Counted from the stretch's first letter, positions 26,947 through 35,839 are shown. The stretch is DNA of 64,000 nucleotides from Gammaproteobacteria bacterium 39-13 (GCA_001898235.1 MKTN01000038.1:62001-126000); one strand, 5' to 3'. A program made the numbers and translations. The notes: generated by a model from the sequence alone, not told the origin.

Positions 26947-29103
26947 TCACCTTTTAGAAGGCGGTTTTATCTTAGGACTACGAGGAGACTCCATTGAATA
27001 TACACTGGCTTGCTCTTGATTACCTTGCTTTTTAATATTCCCAGAAAATAAAAGCTTTCTATCTTTACCAGAAAGACTTAAATCAATATCAAGATTTTTT
27101 GCAGCATCCTCAAGCTTCCTTATAAAAACTTCAATTGCCGATTGCGCAGAGTCGCCTTTTTTAAGATTCCACAAAACGGAGATATCCAAATCGGTAAAAC
27201 GAATATCATCCTCGGGTCCTGTAAATTCTTTTAAGATCTTTGCAAGTTCAAGACTCGGAAAATGTATTGAAGGCTCCGTTCCCTCTATGTACGTGTTCCT
27301 AAGTATCTTCGCCGTTTTTTGATACATCTTGATACTTTCATTTGTCCAAAGCATTAGGCACAATGCATAAAAATCATCTTTAGGATATGAAGTAGGAATT
27401 TTCCCCGGCACAGATTCAGGCGCATTCATTTTCTTTAGCATTTCAAGAGACGCTAAATAAATATTTAACAAAGTCTTATTTGTGGGATTCATCACACTAG
27501 AAGCGAGCCCATAGTCAATAAGCGTCAACTCTAATGTTCTAGGGGAAATCATCACATTATCGGCTTTAATATCATTATGAACCATATTCACTTGATGAAG
27601 TGCCGCTGTTATTTTTGTGATGTTGAAAGCGATTTTTAAGCCAATTTCCATTACTTCACGAGCCATTTTTTTCTTTTTCTTAACATCAGGTTCCTTTTGA
27701 ATTTTAATTTTCATTTCTTCTTGAAAGGATTTATATACTTGCATAAACTCGGACAAAGGAACGCCTTCTGCTTTTGTCATAAAAAGATAAAAGATATTGT
27801 CTACGTACTTTTCGGCTTTTTCGTTGTTTTCATTAAGGACTATTCTTTGAGCAGGCTCAGTGGTTAATGTTGTTTTCTCTCTATGCTTTTCTTCAAATTC
27901 TGGTGCCATTGCACGACCATAATCTAGGATTTCCTCTTTAAGGTTGAATTTATCAAATTCAGGTGCTGTTGCCTCATCCAAAACCTCTGTTTTACCAAAT
28001 TCTGGTGCCATCGCCTGTTCATAACTTGACTCTACACTTTTTGTCTGCGAAGAGGTTTCGCGAAAATCAGAAGATGATTTTGTACTTGAAGCATCAATTT
28101 CATTATGCAAGAAGCTCTCCTGGTTATCAGAAGACATTTCATTAGTTGAGCTTACTGATAATGTTTCTTTGGGTAACACAAGGACAGGCGCCTCATCAGC
28201 TGTAATATAATCCTCTGTACTTTCTTCTTTTTTTGATTCCGAGGAAGTGGTTTCTTTGAAGATCACAGGAACGTCATCGCGTAAAAGATAATCATCACTT
28301 TCTTCTTTTATCGACCCTGATGGTATGGCCTCATTGGAGGAAATATCATCACGTAAAACATATTCTTTGCTGGTCTCAGGTGATTCCAAGACACTGTCTT
28401 GTTCACGATTGTTATTTGAACCGCCCTTAGTAGCATCCTTAACTTTTTCCGTTTTTAAGATACTATCAGGTAATTTCATCCAATTCTCATCAAAAATATC
28501 TACAATCGAATTTGTTTCCTGTGTGCCTAAATGTTCATCTCTCATAGCCACAATGGTTGTTTTTAATTGTGATAAATAGGGTTCTTTGTGCTTTGGTAAC
28601 ACCTTTTCTGCCTTGAGTACAATAATTTTAGGCGACGATTTTTTTTTGGGACTAAAACTTTCAGTTATCGCATGATGAGAACGGTCGAATAATTTTTCTC
28701 CTTTAAGATAAAAATCTTCTACCTTTTGAGCAAAGCTTACCGTTCCAAATTGCCCTTTACCTAATGGATTCGAATAAATCGCATAAAATTCACCCGCATC
28801 ATTACAAATGACATGATTTTTAAGCGGTACAAAATTTCCTTTTTCATCTAAATATCCTGTCATGAGTTTAGGCAGAGATTTGCTTTCTTTAATAAGACGA
28901 GCGATGGTCCGAGCAATACCTTTACGTTCGGCATAAGACAGAATATGCCCTTCATTTTCTTCCATTTCTTTAATAAGTTGCAACTCCTTACCACTAGCTG
29001 CAAAAGGAATTTTCTGCTTCTTTTGTTGTTCATTTTTAGAATCAGCTGAGCGTTCCTTTATATACTCATTAAAATATTTACCATATACTCCTTTGCCTTT
29101 CAT
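26947..29103 (-). CDS. Ser/Thr protein-kinase-like protein with repeat-bearing insert, candidate effector
   Basis: 718 residues. The kinase fold is split: glycine loop NPLGKGQFGTVSFAQ (about 112-126), ATP Lys in IIVLKAEK (about 164), then about 230 residues of low-complexity insert, then the catalytic loop HNDIKADNVMI (509-519) and DYG in LTLIDYGLASS (530-532). HRD is HND and DFG is DYG, both tolerated in active kinases. The insert carries degenerate repeats: YVLRDDISS/YLLRDDVPV/YITADEAPV and three APEF units. LegK-type Legionella effectors are the nearest precedent. The start is ATG 29103 with AGAGG upstream; the frame's GTG at 29109 is less likely. Confidence 0.83.
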   Translation of the reverse strand: MKGKGVYGKYFNEYIKERSADSKNEQQKKQKIPFAASGKELQLIKEMEENEGHILSYAERKGIARTIARLIKESKSLPKLMTGYLDEKGNFVPLKNHVICNDAGEFYAIYSNPLGKGQFGTVSFAQKVEDFYLKGEKLFDRSHHAITESFSPKKKSSPKIIVLKAEKVLPKHKEPYLSQLKTTIVAMRDEHLGTQETNSIVDIFDENWMKLPDSILKTEKVKDATKGGSNNNREQDSVLESPETSKEYVLRDDISSNEAIPSGSIKEESDDYLLRDDVPVIFKETTSSESKKEESTEDYITADEAPVLVLPKETLSVSSTNEMSSDNQESFLHNEIDASSTKSSSDFRETSSQTKSVESSYEQAMAPEFGKTEVLDEATAPEFDKFNLKEEILDYGRAMAPEFEEKHREKTTLTTEPAQRIVLNENNEKAEKYVDNIFYLFMTKAEGVPLSEFMQVYKSFQEEMKIKIQKEPDVKKKKKMAREVMEIGLKIAFNITKITAALHQVNMVHNDIKADNVMISPRTLELTLIDYGLASSVMNPTNKTLLNIYLASLEMLKKMNAPESVPGKIPTSYPKDDFYALCLMLWTNESIKMYQKTAKILRNTYIEGTEPSIHFPSLELAKILKEFTGPEDDIRFTDLDISVLWNLKKGDSAQSAIEVFIRKLEDAAKNLDIDLSLSGKDRKLLFSGNIKKQGNQEQASVYSMESPRSPKIKPPSKR

Positions 29104-29221
29104 ATTCACCTCTATTGCGCTTCAATTTATTTACTTAGAGTACCCCCTCTATAAATAAATTCATTCACAAACCTATATACACTTAAATATATTTATATTT
29201 AATTAAATCATTAAGCACATT

Positions 29222-29238
29222 ATGAGTGAATACTTACC
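29222..29238 (-). promoter_or_regulatory. Shared upstream box GGTAAGTATTCACTCAT
   Basis: Third copy of the AAGTATTCACTC box, 119 bases before the kinase start. The surrounding 200 bases are very A/T-rich and contain no ORF. It shares 12 consecutive bases with the box at 24914-24930 although the two genes are not homologous. Confidence 0.35.
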
Positions 29239-29313
29239 ACGATTATTGATAGAAAAGAAAAGACAAAAAAATTAGGCTGGAAATAGATGTCATCATTTTC
29301 ACCGAATGTGACT

Positions 29314-30927
29314 TCAGCGTATCAATATTGCTTGATTAGCTAATTGATTTAATGTTTTTTTACATAACATCTCAATTTGCAAAAACTTCTTTTGTTCATC
29401 ATTAACAGGCTGATTATTTTCATCTACTATCAAAAGCGCACCTTCTTCAACGAAATCATTTATAACCTGAATCAATGCTTTGATATCATGTGCTCCATCT
29501 AGATAGGGCAGCAATGCTTGGGCAAGGTGCGTTAATTGAATATTCTCATGTCGACGATTTGTCACAATATTTTGGTAATAGACCTGATATCTGGCAAACG
29601 GACATGCCAATGGCTTATCGGTCACTTCCAAAACATAATGAGGTGACACAACATTGACATCGATGATGCCGCCTAGAATTGCTTTAAGCAAAAGTTTATC
29701 TAAAAATACTTGAATTTCTGAAAAGGATTGAGGCACGTTTTGCATGATGCTTTTGCATAGCTCACTATAATGCAGAGATTTTTCTTTAGCTTGAAATAAA
29801 ATCCACATTACAAGCTTAGAAAACGGATCATTCACATTAAGGCACATAATTGAATTAGTAAATAAGATCTCTTTAGGGGTCAAAATATCGTTTTCTTGAA
29901 AATTATCATTATCGGGTAAAACGACTAATCTTAAATAACATTTCCAGATAGCTTCTTGTATATTTTTTTCTTGTATTATCAATCGCTCATGACATAGAAG
30001 CGTTGCCCGAAAACGCCTATTTTTCACAAAATCCATGTATTGCCCAGCTAATATCCGATTTTCTTCATTTTTTGGAGCCACAGTATATTCTGCAGGTAAA
30101 TTCTCTGTCTTCATATTACTCAAAAAAGCTTCTGCTAAAAAATGAAGATCATATTTATTGGCTGCTTGCATAAATTGGTGAAAATAAAAAGGTTCGTTGG
30201 TGTTGCTAAGATGTTCATGAATTAATTGTGCATCAGAATGCTTCAAAAGGATTTCCACCTCTTGAATTACAAGGGCAGAATAGGGTGTAGTCATATTTTT
30301 TAATTGGGTAAAAAGATGCATTAATAAACTTCTTGCTGTTGTTGCTTTATGCAAGGGATTTTTCTCTGCAGCCGTATAGAGCAATAGCATATCTCTTACT
30401 GTGCCAGCAATTTCCCATCCGGGGAAGGTATTGTAACTTATATATGCAATTCCAGTAGCGGTAAGCTGATTTTTACAAATTTCTAATATCTTTTCCCTGA
30501 TATTGGCATCTACCCATGAATAAAGTCCATGGCAGATAATATAATCAAATTTTTCCAGCGGATTAAAATCTAAAATTGACTGATGAATGAGGGAAATGTT
30601 CTTAAGCTGTAAATCTTCAATGAGTCTCTTACCCAATTCAATTTGTTTCTTAGATAAATCTATTCCGCAAAAACGTGCATTTGGAAGGTGAAATGCCATA
30701 GGAATAATATTGCCACCACTTGCGCATCCTAATTCCAATACATTTGCTCTATCAATAAGCGTCGGCTTAAAACCATATAAAGTTGCAATCGTATAAATAT
30801 GACTGGGGTGCGTCTCTTTTAGCGCATAACTTTCATAAGGAAAATCATCATAAGATTTTGCTACGTCATTCTCAATTTGCATTAACGCCCTAACGTTATC
30901 GATTATCTTTTCCCTATCATAACCCAT
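29314..30927 (-). CDS. PKMT-type SAM methyltransferase with regulatory domain
   Basis: 537 residues. The N-terminal half is a class I methyltransferase: VLELGCASGGNIIP (motif I, about 64-77), GIDLSKKQIELG and DYIICHGLYSWV. The next about 90 residues (TPYSALVIQEVEILLKH region) match the methyltransferase regulatory domain of rickettsial protein lysine methyltransferases, and a helical C-terminal domain completes the length typical of PKMT1/2. In Rickettsia these enzymes methylate lysines of outer-membrane OmpB. The substrate here is unknown. It is divergent from mscL, and a TATAAT lies near 30935. Confidence 0.78.
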   Translation of the reverse strand: MGYDREKIIDNVRALMQIENDVAKSYDDFPYESYALKETHPSHIYTIATLYGFKPTLIDRANVLELGCASGGNIIPMAFHLPNARFCGIDLSKKQIELGKRLIEDLQLKNISLIHQSILDFNPLEKFDYIICHGLYSWVDANIREKILEICKNQLTATGIAYISYNTFPGWEIAGTVRDMLLLYTAAEKNPLHKATTARSLLMHLFTQLKNMTTPYSALVIQEVEILLKHSDAQLIHEHLSNTNEPFYFHQFMQAANKYDLHFLAEAFLSNMKTENLPAEYTVAPKNEENRILAGQYMDFVKNRRFRATLLCHERLIIQEKNIQEAIWKCYLRLVVLPDNDNFQENDILTPKEILFTNSIMCLNVNDPFSKLVMWILFQAKEKSLHYSELCKSIMQNVPQSFSEIQVFLDKLLLKAILGGIIDVNVVSPHYVLEVTDKPLACPFARYQVYYQNIVTNRRHENIQLTHLAQALLPYLDGAHDIKALIQVINDFVEEGALLIVDENNQPVNDEQKKFLQIEMLCKKTLNQLANQAILIR

Positions 30928-31016
30928 GATTGTCTATAATGATAAGATAACGATGCAATCTTTTATTTTTAAAGCTGTATTTTTACCCATTGCATGAGCC
31001 TTATAACGGAGCAAAC

Positions 31017-31400
31017 ATGAGTTTTTTAAGCGAATTTAAAGCTTTTGCGATGCGTGGAAATGTTGTTGATCTCGCTGTTGCCGTCATTATCGGTGCTGCA
31101 TTTGGTAAAATCGTTTCCTCAATGGTTGATGGAATCATCATGCCATTAATCGGGCTCATATTAGGCGGGATCAATATTTCCGGGGAAACTATTACTGTTA
31201 ATCAGGCCGTGGTAAAGTGGGGAGCCTTTCTTCAAACCATCATTGATTTTACTATTATCGCTTTTGCCATTTTTATTATGGTTAAAATCATTAATACTTT
31301 GCAAAAAAAAGAAGAGGCCGTTACACCTCCTCCTTCGCCAGAAGTGCAATTATTAACTGAAATACGTGATTTGCTAAAAAAACAATCACCGCATGAATAA
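31017..31400 (+). CDS. mscL: Large-conductance mechanosensitive channel
   Basis: 127 residues, near the usual 136. The N-terminal amphipathic helix [21 protein letters not shown] is followed by TM1 with the [18 protein letters not shown] hinge, a short periplasmic loop, TM2 (about 70-95) and the C-terminal cytoplasmic helix [11 protein letters not shown]. It opens under membrane tension to release osmolytes. The frame begins at 30990, but ATG 31017 with GGAGC upstream gives the canonical start. Confidence 0.96.
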   Translation: MSFLSEFKAFAMRGNVVDLAVAVIIGAAFGKIVSSMVDGIIMPLIGLILGGINISGETITVNQAVVKWGAFLQTIIDFTIIAFAIFIMVKIINTLQKKEEAVTPPPSPEVQLLTEIRDLLKKQSPHE

Positions 31401-31412
31401 TCGCAAAAAAAC

Positions 31413-31688
31413 TTAGATAGAAGTAATCACAGAATATCCTACATAACCGCAAGCAGCGCCCAACAACGTGCCTACTACAGCTCCCACCGGAACGCCTAAT
31501 ACTGTCGCGCTTAATCCATTTGCAATCGCACCACCCATACCATAGGATAGAAAAACCTCTTTAAACTCACGGATCCCTACGTAAGCTGTTAAACCCCAAA
31601 CGACATTTTGCGCTAAAAATAAAGAGGCTGTAAATAAATCTGCCCCACCCTCTATACTTTGAATTTCAATTATTGTGAGTTCTCGCAT
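31413..31688 (-). CDS. Small glycine-rich peptide with double-glycine leader, bacteriocin-like
   Basis: 91 residues. The N terminus MRELTIIEIQSIEGG is a classical double-glycine leader (hydrophobic -12, Glu -8, GG before the cleavage site), as in class II bacteriocins and microcins cut by C39-peptidase ABC exporters. The mature part is hydrophobic with glycine-zipper segments (GMGGAIANG, GAVVGTLLGAACGYVG), suggesting membrane insertion. ATG 31688 is chosen because GAGG lies six bases upstream; the frame extends further to 31730. No exporter or immunity gene is recognisable beside it. Confidence 0.72.
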   Translation of the reverse strand: MRELTIIEIQSIEGGADLFTASLFLAQNVVWGLTAYVGIREFKEVFLSYGMGGAIANGLSATVLGVPVGAVVGTLLGAACGYVGYSVITSI

Positions 31689-31798
31689 GAAATACCTCAT
31701 TCTTTTGATGCGAAAATGATGAGTTGGCATTATAAATGCTAACTACAAAAAGTAAACAAAAATTCTGTATTTTTCAGTATTTTTAGGTGAGCGATTAT

Positions 31799-32407
31799 TT
31801 AAGTAATAAGACTTATTGCGATTGCTATCATGACAAATCCCATCACTGTATCTAAAACCTGCCAAGCACGAGGATTTCTAAAAATAGGACTTAAAGCACT
31901 GGCACCATAAGTTAAACTAAAAAACCAAACAAACGATCCCATGAGTGCACCTGTAATAAAAGGAGCATGCTCATAGATAGGACGCTCAGCACCAACGGTT
32001 CCTAGCAATAAGAAAGTATCAATGTAAGTATGCGGGTTCAAAAAAGTAAATCCGAGCAATGCAAGCAATGTTGCAAGCTTGCTACTGTTGGAAGGTTTTT
32101 CTAATGCGGCAACCAACGCATGAGGATGAAAAACACTATAAAAAGAGCGTATACCATAACAAACAAGAAAAATCGCTCCTCCCCAACGCAAAATATCAAT
32201 TAGGGTTGGAAAATCTTCCATTAAAGCACCAATACCTTCTACCCCTAAAACGATCAAAAGAGAATCGCATAAGAAACAGGTTAACGCTGTCAGAAATAAA
32301 TGTTGTCGTTTTAAGCCTTGCTTTAAAACAAACGCATTCTGTGCACCAATTGCAATAATTAAACTGGCACCAAGTGCAAAACCTTCAACCAAAGGCGCTA
32401 AAAGCAT
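31799..32407 (-). CDS. argO: LysE/ArgO family amino-acid exporter
   Basis: A 202-residue membrane protein with six predicted helices. The N-terminal segment GASLIIAIGAQNAFVLKQGL is the family signature, followed by CDSLLIVLGVEGIG and FLNPHTYIDTFLLLG. The family exports arginine, lysine or related amino acids; the arginine exporter ArgO is the closest type by pattern. The exact substrate is not shown by the sequence. Confidence 0.88.
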   Translation of the reverse strand: MLLAPLVEGFALGASLIIAIGAQNAFVLKQGLKRQHLFLTALTCFLCDSLLIVLGVEGIGALMEDFPTLIDILRWGGAIFLVCYGIRSFYSVFHPHALVAALEKPSNSSKLATLLALLGFTFLNPHTYIDTFLLLGTVGAERPIYEHAPFITGALMGSFVWFFSLTYGASALSPIFRNPRAWQVLDTVMGFVMIAIAISLIT

Positions 32408-32696
32408 AATTTTTACTTCTCTTACAGGGGGAAATCAAGACTAACTCAGCTTTATTAGTAATTCAAGCCCACCAGCTAAATGTGTAATTTAAGGCTACTA
32501 AAGGAAGAAAGCTAGCTGTATATACATGCTTTAATGGCTCACTTACTAACAAACTACCACATCTATTGAATTTATATTCAGGTAATATTTAAAAATGTTT
32601 TGCTTTGCATGATCTTTTTCTCCCATGAGAGTTTTTGATACACTCTGGCGTCTCGTTTAACTCTCAAGTGTTTCACTATGATTGAAGAGGTAGGAT

Positions 32697-33638
32697 ATGT
32701 TAAAAGGCGCGAATGGAAGTGAAAGTAACAGTGAAAATGAAAGTGAGTATGACAAAGGTAGCCTTCGCAATTCTGATGTGTATGAATACGAAGAAGGGGA
32801 ATATCCTCTCCAGCATGAAGTTAGCATCGCAGCATCAAATCAAATGAAAGAATTACCGCCTCAACAAACGTATGAACAAGACAGCGAAAGCGAACTAGTT
32901 CTCGCTATTGAACATGAGTTACAAACAGTACCCGTCACACACACTCTGACTAATGTTGCTCAAGTGGAGACTCCCTCTCCAGAACCACAAACTCATCCTT
33001 CGCAGCAAGCCGTTTCTAAGATTGAGCAATCTGAAAAAGACGCTATTCAACCAAAAATGGAGGCAACTATTCTCGACACCTCTCCAGAGGTATCCTCCCT
33101 TGTTCCTACCCTAACAGAGCAGACTCGTGAACAAGAGAAAAAGCAAGCTTCAGCTAACGAACAATTGGAAGCTAAAGAACTTGAGACAAAGCAAGTGACT
33201 CAAGAACATGATAAAGTAAAAAAACCATCAGAGAGGATCAAAGATCTCAAAAAAGTAAGAGAAGAAAAAAAGAAGCAAGAGGCTAAAACGGATGCTAAGC
33301 ATAAAAGTCCTGTCAAGTCTGACAAAAAAGGGATAGGCGAGAAACCTCTTGATGTTAAGACCACATCGCGAATAGCAAGTCCTAAACCTCCCTCAAAAGG
33401 CGGTGTCCTAAAACATACTGAAGATAAATCCGCTGATGGACACTTAAGCCGCTTGGCAAGCTTGCAACAGAGCGCACAAACAGCTTTCTCACAAGTAACA
33501 GACTCTCTTTCTCATTCTCGTCCTGTTACGTGGCTATTAAACCTTGTGGGCAAAAATAGCGCAAACAATATTGCTCATTCACAGGCTTCGGTTAGTGAAG
33601 AGAAAAAGAAAAAAGAAGGCAAGGCATATCGTCGCTAG
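32697..33638 (+). CDS. Highly charged, disordered protein of unknown function
   Basis: 313 residues with no recognised domain. The N-terminal 60 residues are acidic and Ser/Asn/Glu-rich (SESNSENESEYD); the middle (about 140-240) is a Lys/Glu-rich likely helix or coiled coil (KVREEKKKQEAK); the C-terminal part has one amphipathic or weakly hydrophobic stretch, VTWLLNLVGKN, and ends KKKKEGKAYRR. ATG 32697 follows a purine-rich site (GAAGAGGTAGGAT). Composition and neighbourhood suggest a secreted protein; nothing shows a specific activity. A terminator follows. Confidence 0.75.
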   Translation: MLKGANGSESNSENESEYDKGSLRNSDVYEYEEGEYPLQHEVSIAASNQMKELPPQQTYEQDSESELVLAIEHELQTVPVTHTLTNVAQVETPSPEPQTHPSQQAVSKIEQSEKDAIQPKMEATILDTSPEVSSLVPTLTEQTREQEKKQASANEQLEAKELETKQVTQEHDKVKKPSERIKDLKKVREEKKKQEAKTDAKHKSPVKSDKKGIGEKPLDVKTTSRIASPKPPSKGGVLKHTEDKSADGHLSRLASLQQSAQTAFSQVTDSLSHSRPVTWLLNLVGKNSANNIAHSQASVSEEKKKKEGKAYRR

Positions 33639-33648
33639 CTTTCTCCCT

Positions 33649-33684
33649 TCCATTCCAGGTACACATCTGGAATGGATCATTTTT
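33649..33684 (+). terminator. Rho-independent terminator
   Basis: TCCATTCCAG and CTGGAATGGA form a perfect 10-bp stem around an 8-base loop, followed by TCATTTTTA. It ends the transcript of the disordered-protein gene 11 bases after its stop; partial read-through could feed the small peptide gene at 33703. Confidence 0.72.
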
Positions 33685-33702
33685 ACATAAGGAGTATTTT
33701 TG

Positions 33703-33927
33703 ATGCGTTTACTTCATTCTCATGAGCAAGTTATTATCTCTGCTGGCTGCATGGAAGGAGCTTGTCTACAAACGACCCTTGAATTTCTCAATAATTGCTC
33801 TTATTCTCAAATGCAGCAAATAAATGTCGTATTTAAATCCATTATCCTAAGCGATGAAATGAAAGGCGCTGATGAGGCAACTCTCAAAGCAGCACTGATT
33901 AATGCTATTCAAAATATGTCTTTCTAA
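33703..33927 (+). CDS. Small peptide with bacteriocin-type leader and cysteines
   Basis: 74 residues. The start MRLLHSHEQVIISAG aligns with the leaders of the peptides at 31413 and 62216 (MR-L---E---I--G). The following part has cysteines in GCMEGACLQ and NNCS and an amphipathic C-terminal helix; it is not a glycine zipper. ATG 33703 has AAGGAG eight bases upstream, an unusually strong ribosome site here. Function unknown; a processed secreted peptide is the best guess. Confidence 0.62.
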   Translation: MRLLHSHEQVIISAGCMEGACLQTTLEFLNNCSYSQMQQINVVFKSIILSDEMKGADEATLKAALINAIQNMSF

Positions 33928-34115
33928 ATTAATATAGCCGAGAACATTTAATTTTGTTTTCGGCTACTTCGATTCAACTTTTCATCTTTTATATTCTTTT
34001 TAATTTTGACAAATTACTACACAACCTTTAAAGTAGCTAGCTTAATAGAGGGATCAACCTGCGGAGGGATCAGCGCCGTATAACTTTATACATTTAAAAA
34101 TGGATTCATTCTGGT

Positions 34116-35807
34116 ATGCCGAAATTACTAACAATAAATGAGATAACTCAAAAACTTGATGCGGGCACTTTACCAACTTCTTATATAATTCAATCTCCCG
34201 ATACTATCACCTGTGAAGTTCTAATCAAATTACTGGCCAAATTCCAAGACAATGATGAAATGCTAAAATTTATTGTGCAATTAAGTAAAGATAAAAGCAT
34301 TTCTATTAGGAATAATAAGGAAAATATTGCTTTAGGTTCTCTTCCACATTTTATCCATGCCTATTCTAGTAATACGCTTTACCCTGAAAACTTAGACAAA
34401 GAAAAGCAACAAGCAATATTATCATTATTCCAAAAAATGTTGTTTAGTAAAGATCAACTATTATATCTTTTGCAAAATTTGAGCAAAAATAATGTGAGAG
34501 ATATTCTATTACAAAGCGATTGCTTTTTGATGAAAGATCTTATTGCTATTTGTAATGATGTAAATGAACTTTCAAAATTTCATCGTTATACCATCAAATT
34601 ACTTTATCATTATCTGAATCCTACTCGTCAATGGAATAAACCGCTTACGCCGTATTTAGACATGTTCTATTTTACTTATAGAGCAGGGCATACGCTTGGA
34701 TTAAAAAATAAAATTAACATTCAAGCTAAAGGGAAAACACTCACCCTGGATCCGGAAGGAGAATTCACTTCCGTCTCGCTCAAATTGTTGATGAATATTA
34801 TTCAGCGTTATCAACAAATTTATCCTAATACGCATTTCGAAAAGATTGCTAATGCGATTAAATTTGCAGATATGCGAATGGAATGGGACTCTCACGATTA
34901 TAAAGAAAAAGCTGCAGAGGATTATCTTTTACGTTATCAAACCCAAGAGCTAGCCTTCATAGCGACAGGCTGGACAAGACATACCGTTGGAATTGCCTTG
35001 TATGGTGATTACCTCATTTATTGTAATCGTGGGGAAGGATGCGATTCTCGAAGTGGTTGCAAGATCTTTAAAATTAAAGATCGAAATCAGATTGATAAAG
35101 CCTTTTTGGAAAAACTTTTAACACCACAAAAAAATATATCTGAATTTGAAACACTACTTAGTACAGTGGTTGATCTAACATCACCCGCAGCAAAAATGAA
35201 ATCTAAACCTCATAAATATGGCACCTGCACTTTTGTCAATCTCAAATCGACAATTGAAGGCATGCTGGTACTGCTAGATGCGGGTCCGAATGCCTCAACC
35301 AACGAGGTGTGGCGTGCATCACAAAAGGGAAGAAGAAATTACAAGCGATTCACACGATTCATTCGAGACAGAGAAATTGATGAAATCATTAAAAATATGT
35401 TTTATGCCCGAGATCCTGAATTGATTACTTTCTATGCCGCCCTTGTTAAAGCAATTGTCACACAACATCATGGCACACCAAGGAGCTCTTACAAAGATAA
35501 TGACGAAGTCATCAGAGCCTATGAATTATTTGAACGTTCTACTTCTGCCGTAAGAGATATTTTGCAAAAAGACCAAGATTTTATGGCAATAATAAAAAAT
35601 ATAACGCCAACGTATGAAAAAATTCTCATCGATAAAAGAGTCATTCGTTGTCCAGGAATAAGGGAAGAAATAGTGTATAGTTATAATCATTATGCTCATC
35701 GTGTTGTAATAGATAATGGTTATATGACAGCGATTAACGGAAAAGCCACACCCAAAATGCATTTCTCTTTCAAGCAAGCACGAAAAATGATCTCCTTAGT
35801 GGGGTAG
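34116..35807 (+). CDS. Unknown protein with possible His/Cys catalytic pair, candidate effector
   Basis: 563 residues, no signal peptide or membrane helix. The first about 180 residues are helical. The central part has GWTRHTVGIALYGDYLIY (His289) followed by CNRGEG and, 80 residues later, KYGTCTFVNLKS (Cys371). A His then Cys order with an intervening acidic or Asn residue recalls clan CE cysteine proteases (C48/C55), but I cannot confirm the fold; it might instead be a peptidase-like domain seen in other Legionellales effectors. The start is the first ATG of the frame; the ribosome site is weak. Neighbouring genes are also effector-like. Confidence 0.72.
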   Translation: MPKLLTINEITQKLDAGTLPTSYIIQSPDTITCEVLIKLLAKFQDNDEMLKFIVQLSKDKSISIRNNKENIALGSLPHFIHAYSSNTLYPENLDKEKQQAILSLFQKMLFSKDQLLYLLQNLSKNNVRDILLQSDCFLMKDLIAICNDVNELSKFHRYTIKLLYHYLNPTRQWNKPLTPYLDMFYFTYRAGHTLGLKNKINIQAKGKTLTLDPEGEFTSVSLKLLMNIIQRYQQIYPNTHFEKIANAIKFADMRMEWDSHDYKEKAAEDYLLRYQTQELAFIATGWTRHTVGIALYGDYLIYCNRGEGCDSRSGCKIFKIKDRNQIDKAFLEKLLTPQKNISEFETLLSTVVDLTSPAAKMKSKPHKYGTCTFVNLKSTIEGMLVLLDAGPNASTNEVWRASQKGRRNYKRFTRFIRDREIDEIIKNMFYARDPELITFYAALVKAIVTQHHGTPRSSYKDNDEVIRAYELFERSTSAVRDILQKDQDFMAIIKNITPTYEKILIDKRVIRCPGIREEIVYSYNHYAHRVVIDNGYMTAINGKATPKMHFSFKQARKMISLVG

Positions 35808-35818
35808 CTCCTTTTCAT

Positions 35819-35839
35819 GAGGCCTAGCAAATAGGCCTC
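35819..35839 (+). terminator. Hairpin GAGGCCTA/TAGGCCTC
   Basis: An exact 8-bp stem with a five-base loop, 12 bases after the preceding stop, followed by a weak pyrimidine stretch (TCTCT). Likely 3' end of the 563-residue gene's transcript. Confidence 0.55.

Noticed and set aside
29196-29221. Possible PmrA box (CTTAAT repeats) upstream of the kinase gene
   Set aside because: Two TTAA tetramers occur but their spacing is 12, not 11, and the second half-site is AATTAA; in such A/T-rich sequence this is expected by chance.
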